Source of the DNA: Omnitrophica WOR_2 bacterium RIFCSPLOWO2_12_FULL_46_30
Lineage (GTDB): Bacteria; Omnitrophota; Gorgyraeia; Gygaellales; UBA12090
Direction: 5' to 3'
Assembly: GCA_001805845.1 (NCBI GenBank)
Contig: MHHA01000020.1
Span: 1 to 8,176 of the forward strand
DNA length: 8,176 bases
Shown: piece by piece, positions 6,055-8,176 of the stretch
Layout of the letters: each line of letters opens with the position of its first letter
How positions within the stretch are numbered: position 1 is the first letter of the stretch
Program-made: the position numbers and the translations under genes
The notes under the pieces: model-generated
What the model was told of the DNA's origin: nothing
Database searches by the model: none
Seen by the model: only the letters and a program-made list of their open reading frames with translations

Positions 6055-6138
6055 ATGAACCCCTGCACTTATAACTTATGCCGTCCTTCGGACTCCCTGC
6101 CTGCTCAAGCAGGCAGGCATAAGTTTAGTGCTCATTGA
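6055..6138 (+). CDS. Candidate 27-residue leader peptide
   Basis: An open frame starts at ATG 6055, where the promoter predicts +1, and ends with TGA at 6136-6138, overlapping the first base of the AAGGAG ribosome site of the next gene. The product begins MNPCTYNLC. Its middle, SLPAQAGRH, is encoded by the palindromic repeat, so the protein sequence itself may be incidental. If translated as a leaderless message, it would unwind the leader hairpin and could couple to the downstream gene. It is equally possible that it is not translated. Confidence 0.25.
   Translation: MNPCTYNLCRPSDSLPAQAGRHKFSAH
6065..6131 (+). repeat. Two-tipped palindromic leader element
   Basis: The outer pairing is GCACT (6065-6069) with AGTGC (6127-6131), then AACTTATGCC (6073-6082) with GGCATAAGTT (6116-6125). 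Inside are two hairpins: GTCC-TTC-GGAC (6083-6093), and TGCCTGCT (6098-6105) with AGCAGGCA (6108-6115). AATGA (6054-6058) and TCATT (6132-6136) can extend the base. It fills the space between promoter and ribosome site of the tRNA-binding protein gene. Confidence 0.7.
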
Positions 6139-6148
6139 AGGAGAGAAG

Positions 6149-6469
6149 ATGGTTGCTTACGAGGAATTTAAGAAGTTAGAGCTGAAAGTGGCAAAGATTC
6201 AAGAGGTTAGCGCGCATCCCAACGCGGACAGGCTGTATGTGCTCAAGATTGATTTAGGCGATTGCCAGAAACAGATTGTGGCCGGGATCCGTAATTCTTA
6301 TACGTCGGAGGATTTACTCGGCAAGCAGGTGGTAGTGGTGAATAACCTGGAGCCAGCAGTAATCCGGGGGGTGGAGAGCCAGGGGATGCTCTTAGCGGCT
6401 GCGGATGAAAAGGGAATTGCCTTTATTAGCCCGCAGAGGGAAGTAAAGGTGGGAAGCCTGGTAAAGTAG
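6149..6469 (+). CDS. Free-standing tRNA-binding OB-fold protein (MetRS C-terminal / Trbp111-like)
   Basis: This 106-residue protein consists only of the tRNA-binding domain found at the C-terminus of many methionyl-tRNA synthetases and as free Trbp111-type proteins. These bind the outer corner of tRNA without strong sequence preference, usually as dimers. Landmarks are KLELKVAKIQEVSAHPNADRL, lightly altered from the family norm, then QIVAGI and VESQGMLLAA. I chose the ATG at 6149, which has AAGGAG at 6138-6143 with a 5-nt gap. An upstream in-frame GTG at 6128 has no such site. The next gene starts 3 nt after its stop, so the two form an operon. It may assist a synthetase encoded elsewhere, or deliver tRNA to the DUF2156 protein encoded next to it. 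Confidence 0.88.
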   Translation: MVAYEEFKKLELKVAKIQEVSAHPNADRLYVLKIDLGDCQKQIVAGIRNSYTSEDLLGKQVVVVNNLEPAVIRGVESQGMLLAAADEKGIAFISPQREVKVGSLVK

Positions 6470-6472
6470 GGA

Positions 6473-7888
6473 ATGAATTTAAAACAGTTTGTGCCTTCGG
6501 GGTATTGTCTTAGGTGTTTAGGCTGCTGCCGGTTTAGCGCGAATCCTACGATTTGGGCAACGCCTGCCTGCCGCTTAGTAGAAAGCAGCGCTGGCTACCG
6601 CTGTGAGCACTTAAATGAAAATGATAGCCGCTGTGCCATATATTCTAAAAGGCCGCTGGATTGCCGGCTGTATCCATTTTTATTGGTCAAAAGAAACGGC
6701 TCTTTGTCTTTAGGCCTGCATAAGAGTTGTTTTTTTGTTGAGGAGAAAAGGCCTAATATAAGAGAATATGCTGGTTATCTAAAAAAGGCCTTAAGCCGTC
6801 CTGAAGCAATCTCAGAGCTCGGCAAGAATCCGGAAATCTGCGCGGATTACCGGGAGAATGTAGAAATAGTTGTGGATTTAGGCGAAGTTTATAAAAAGAT
6901 TCGCGATAACAAGGCGCTCCCGAAACTAAATAGGCTCACCCTTAAAGATAAGCCTATAGTAGACAAATACCTTAAGAAAATTCAGACCGGCCTTTCGACG
7001 TATCATTTTGCGCCTCTGTTTATCTGGAAGGATTTATTTAAGATTTATTGGGTGGTGATTGAGAATAATCTCTGCCTTTTTTATCAGGATAATATTGGGA
7101 TATTTATGCCCCTGGCGCCCTTAGGAGACGGCAATGAGAGGGCGCTTAAGCAGTGCTTTGAGATTATGGATTTTTATAATCTTAATAAAGAGGTCAGCCG
7201 CATAGAGAATGTGGCTATAGAAGACGCGGGGAGGACAAAATTAAAGGATAGCGAATATCTTTGTCTATGTGAGGCCTTGGCGCAATTAAAAGGGGATGCT
7301 TATAGGCATAAGCGCGCCAGCTGTAACCATTTTGTGCGCAATTATCCGTATCAGGTTCTTGCTTATAGGCAGTCTATGCGTAAAGATTGTTTAGAGTTGT
7401 ATCATCTCTGGAGAAATCAACGCAAGCAAAGCCACAAGCCAGCAGGCAGTGGTTTGGCTTCCGATAAGCCAGAGGGCAATGCCTGCCTGCCGGCAAGGCA
7501 GGGTGCGGCTTCCGATAGCCGCAGCCATAGCCAAAGCCACAATGACCAGCTTTACCGGCAAATGCTTGAAGATAGCGGGGTAAGTTTTAATGCGGCGTTA
7601 AGATATTCTAAAAGGATTGGCTTGTCTGGATATGTGGTGAAGGCAAGCGGGAAAATTAAGGCATGTTCATTGGGGTATCCTTTGAATAAGGAAATTTTTT
7701 GTATCTTGTTTGAAGTTTGCGACCTGGGTTTAAGGGGGATTGCCCAGTTTATCTTCAGGGAATTCTGCCGGAGATTAAGCGGATACAAATACATAAACAT
7801 TATGGGTTGTTCGGATTTGGAGAATTTAAAAGCGCTAAAGCTGTCTTACCGGCCGCTTAAGCAGATAAACGCGTATAATATTTACTAA
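6473..7888 (+). CDS. YkgJ-type CxxCxxCC domain fused to DUF2156 (GNAT-like aminoacyltransferase family)
   Basis: This is a 471-residue two-domain protein. Residues about 10-75 form a YkgJ-like metal-chelating domain with C12, C15, C18, C19 (CLRCLGCC), C44, C54 and C64 in RPLDCRLYPF. From about 150 onward it is DUF2156, the fold of the C-terminal synthase domain of MprF, which moves an amino acid from aminoacyl-tRNA to lipid. Landmarks are TYHFAPLFIWKD, LKGDAYRHKRASCNHFVRNYP and the closing LKLSYRP (455-461). The usual acidic NRE(D/E)D-type stretch before it reads NIMGCSD. Residues about 323-357 are a low-complexity linker encoded by inserted hairpins. It follows the tRNA-binding gene by 3 nt with only AGGGA touching the ATG, so translational coupling is likely. 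The substrate is unknown, and no membrane segment is seen. Confidence 0.82.
   Translation: MNLKQFVPSGYCLRCLGCCRFSANPTIWATPACRLVESSAGYRCEHLNENDSRCAIYSKRPLDCRLYPFLLVKRNGSLSLGLHKSCFFVEEKRPNIREYAGYLKKALSRPEAISELGKNPEICADYRENVEIVVDLGEVYKKIRDNKALPKLNRLTLKDKPIVDKYLKKIQTGLSTYHFAPLFIWKDLFKIYWVVIENNLCLFYQDNIGIFMPLAPLGDGNERALKQCFEIMDFYNLNKEVSRIENVAIEDAGRTKLKDSEYLCLCEALAQLKGDAYRHKRASCNHFVRNYPYQVLAYRQSMRKDCLELYHLWRNQRKQSHKPAGSGLASDKPEGNACLPARQGAASDSRSHSQSHNDQLYRQMLEDSGVSFNAALRYSKRIGLSGYVVKASGKIKACSLGYPLNKEIFCILFEVCDLGLRGIAQFIFREFCRRLSGYKYINIMGCSDLENLKALKLSYRPLKQINAYNIY
7456..7522 (+). repeat. In-frame tandem palindromic element inside the DUF2156 gene
   Basis: Three hairpins sit in a row. GGCTT-CCGAT-AAGCC is at 7456-7470. 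CCTGCCTGCC/GGCAAGGCAGG, with one bulged A, is at 7482-7502. GCGGCT-TCCGAT-AGCCGC is at 7505-7522. The first and third share GGCTTCCGATA and GCC as a direct repeat. The reading frame stays open and encodes roughly residues 328-350, in a linker of the domain. The central arm resembles the CCTGCC/GGCAGG hairpin at 6098-6115. Confidence 0.75.
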
Positions 7889-7893
7889 TAATG

Positions 7894-8047
7894 CGTGGGT
7901 CCTGTCAAGGTTATGTTTTCGCAGGGACGTTCGGCTTGTTCCTGCGGCAAGCCTCACTCGGCGTAAATTTTTGCGCCCCGCCTTCGGCGGAGTCCAAGCC
8001 GCAAAAATTTCCGTACGCCCTGCTCTAACATAACCTTGCCACCCACG
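7894..8047. repeat. 154-nt nested fold-back element
   Basis: The outer arms pair in three blocks: CGTGGGT (7894-7900) with ACCCACG (8041-8047); CAAGGTTATGTT (7906-7917) with AACATAACCTTG (8027-8038); GCAGGG (7921-7926) with CCCTGC (8018-8023). Inside lie AAATTTTTGCG (7965-7975) with CGCAAAAATTT (8000-8010), CCGCC-TTC-GGCGG (7978-7990) and GGCTTG/CAAGCC (7933-7938 with 7948-7953). It fills almost the entire gap between two plus-strand genes. It could be a small palindromic mobile element, a structured RNA or a transcription-ending structure. No long open frame of its own is convincing. Confidence 0.8.
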
Positions 8048-8063
8048 TTTACTTTTCTTGCAA

Positions 8064-8176
8064 ATGATCAAGCAAAAAATAGAGGATATTGATTTTGTGA
8101 TCTTTGATGTGGAGACCACCGGGCTTTTGCCTAAAGACGGGGACAGGATAGTTGAGATAGGGGCTCTGCGTTATAA
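8064..8176 (+). CDS. DnaQ-like DEDD 3'-5' exonuclease, N-terminus only
   Basis: The first 37 codons of an exonuclease gene run off the right edge. Residues 11-20 read FVIFDVETTG, the Exo I motif whose Asp15 and Glu17 bind the catalytic metal. DRIVEIGALRY, the following conserved strand, comes next. This is the start of an RNase T / DnaQ-type domain. It could belong to a polymerase III epsilon subunit, a PolC-like exonuclease, or a DnaQ-helicase or DnaQ-UvrC-like fusion; the visible part cannot decide. No Shine-Dalgarno sequence precedes the ATG at 8064. A weak CTAACA, 17 bp, TTTACT pair (8025-8053) would place transcription start about 4 nt upstream, again nearly leaderless. Confidence 0.85.
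   Translation, partial: MIKQKIEDIDFVIFDVETTGLLPKDGDRIVEIGALRY

Noticed and set aside
6555..6573. GGGCAACGCCTGCCTGCCG, one mismatch from 7474-7492, as a second inserted repeat
   Set aside because: It has no matching right arm and lies within the conserved Cys domain, so it may be chance or normal coding sequence.
7425..7545. CRISPR-like direct repeats
   Set aside because: There are only two short copies, each itself a hairpin, with no regular spacers and no cas genes nearby.
7894..8047. Simple Rho-independent terminator
   Set aside because: No T-run follows the stem, and the structure is far larger and branched, so it is reported as a fold-back element.
7835..8119. Minus-strand frame across the fold-back element
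   Set aside because: It overlaps the end of DUF2156, the palindrome and the exonuclease start. It is open mainly because of the repeat and resembles no protein.

Overview
The window looks like a piece of a chromosome from an uncultivated bacterium. The features pointing that way are unusual domain combinations, very short intergenic regions packed with nested palindromes (stems capped by TTC loops, and CCTGCC/GGCAGG arms), and a mix of Shine-Dalgarno-led and apparently leaderless genes. Candidatus Omnitrophota or a neighbouring lineage is my best guess. This is inference only: there is no rRNA or ribosomal protein marker here.

Layout. Positions 1-2035 hold a minus-strand two-gene signalling operon: a FIST-domain sensor followed directly by a GAF/HisKA histidine kinase that runs off the left edge. 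A divergent promoter pair with back-to-back TTGACC -35 boxes (2046-2111) separates it from a plus-strand tRNA-Glu(CTC) at 2140-2217. A palindrome-rich leader (2218-2434) leads into a secreted jelly-roll, carbohydrate-binding-like protein (2435-3061). After a perfect 20-bp palindrome comes a 19-residue CxxC/Lys-Pro micro-ORF (3101-3160) with a strong ribosome binding site and a Rho-independent terminator. A STAS-PilZ fusion (3299-4018) follows. It converges on a Ski2-like SF2 helicase on the minus strand (4081 to about 6009).

The helicase promoter faces away from a near-identical plus-strand extended -10 element. That element drives a structured leader, then a free-standing tRNA-binding (OB-fold) protein (6149-6469), then, 3 nt later, a fusion of a YkgJ-type CxxCxxCC domain to a DUF2156 / aminoacyl-phosphatidylglycerol-synthase-like GNAT domain (6473-7888). 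The fusion gene carries a tandem palindromic element inserted in frame. A 154-nt nested fold-back element (7894-8047) precedes the start of a DnaQ-like DEDD 3'-5' exonuclease cut by the right edge.

How the genes fit together. FIST and kinase form a small-ligand sensing module. STAS-PilZ points to c-di-GMP-linked regulation. The tRNA-binding protein beside a DUF2156 transferase suggests, as a hypothesis, a two-gene aminoacyl-tRNA-using modification system. The three promoters near 2050, 6020 and 6040 share a TATG[C/T]TATA core, and two of them appear to give transcripts that begin at or within a few bases of the start codon.
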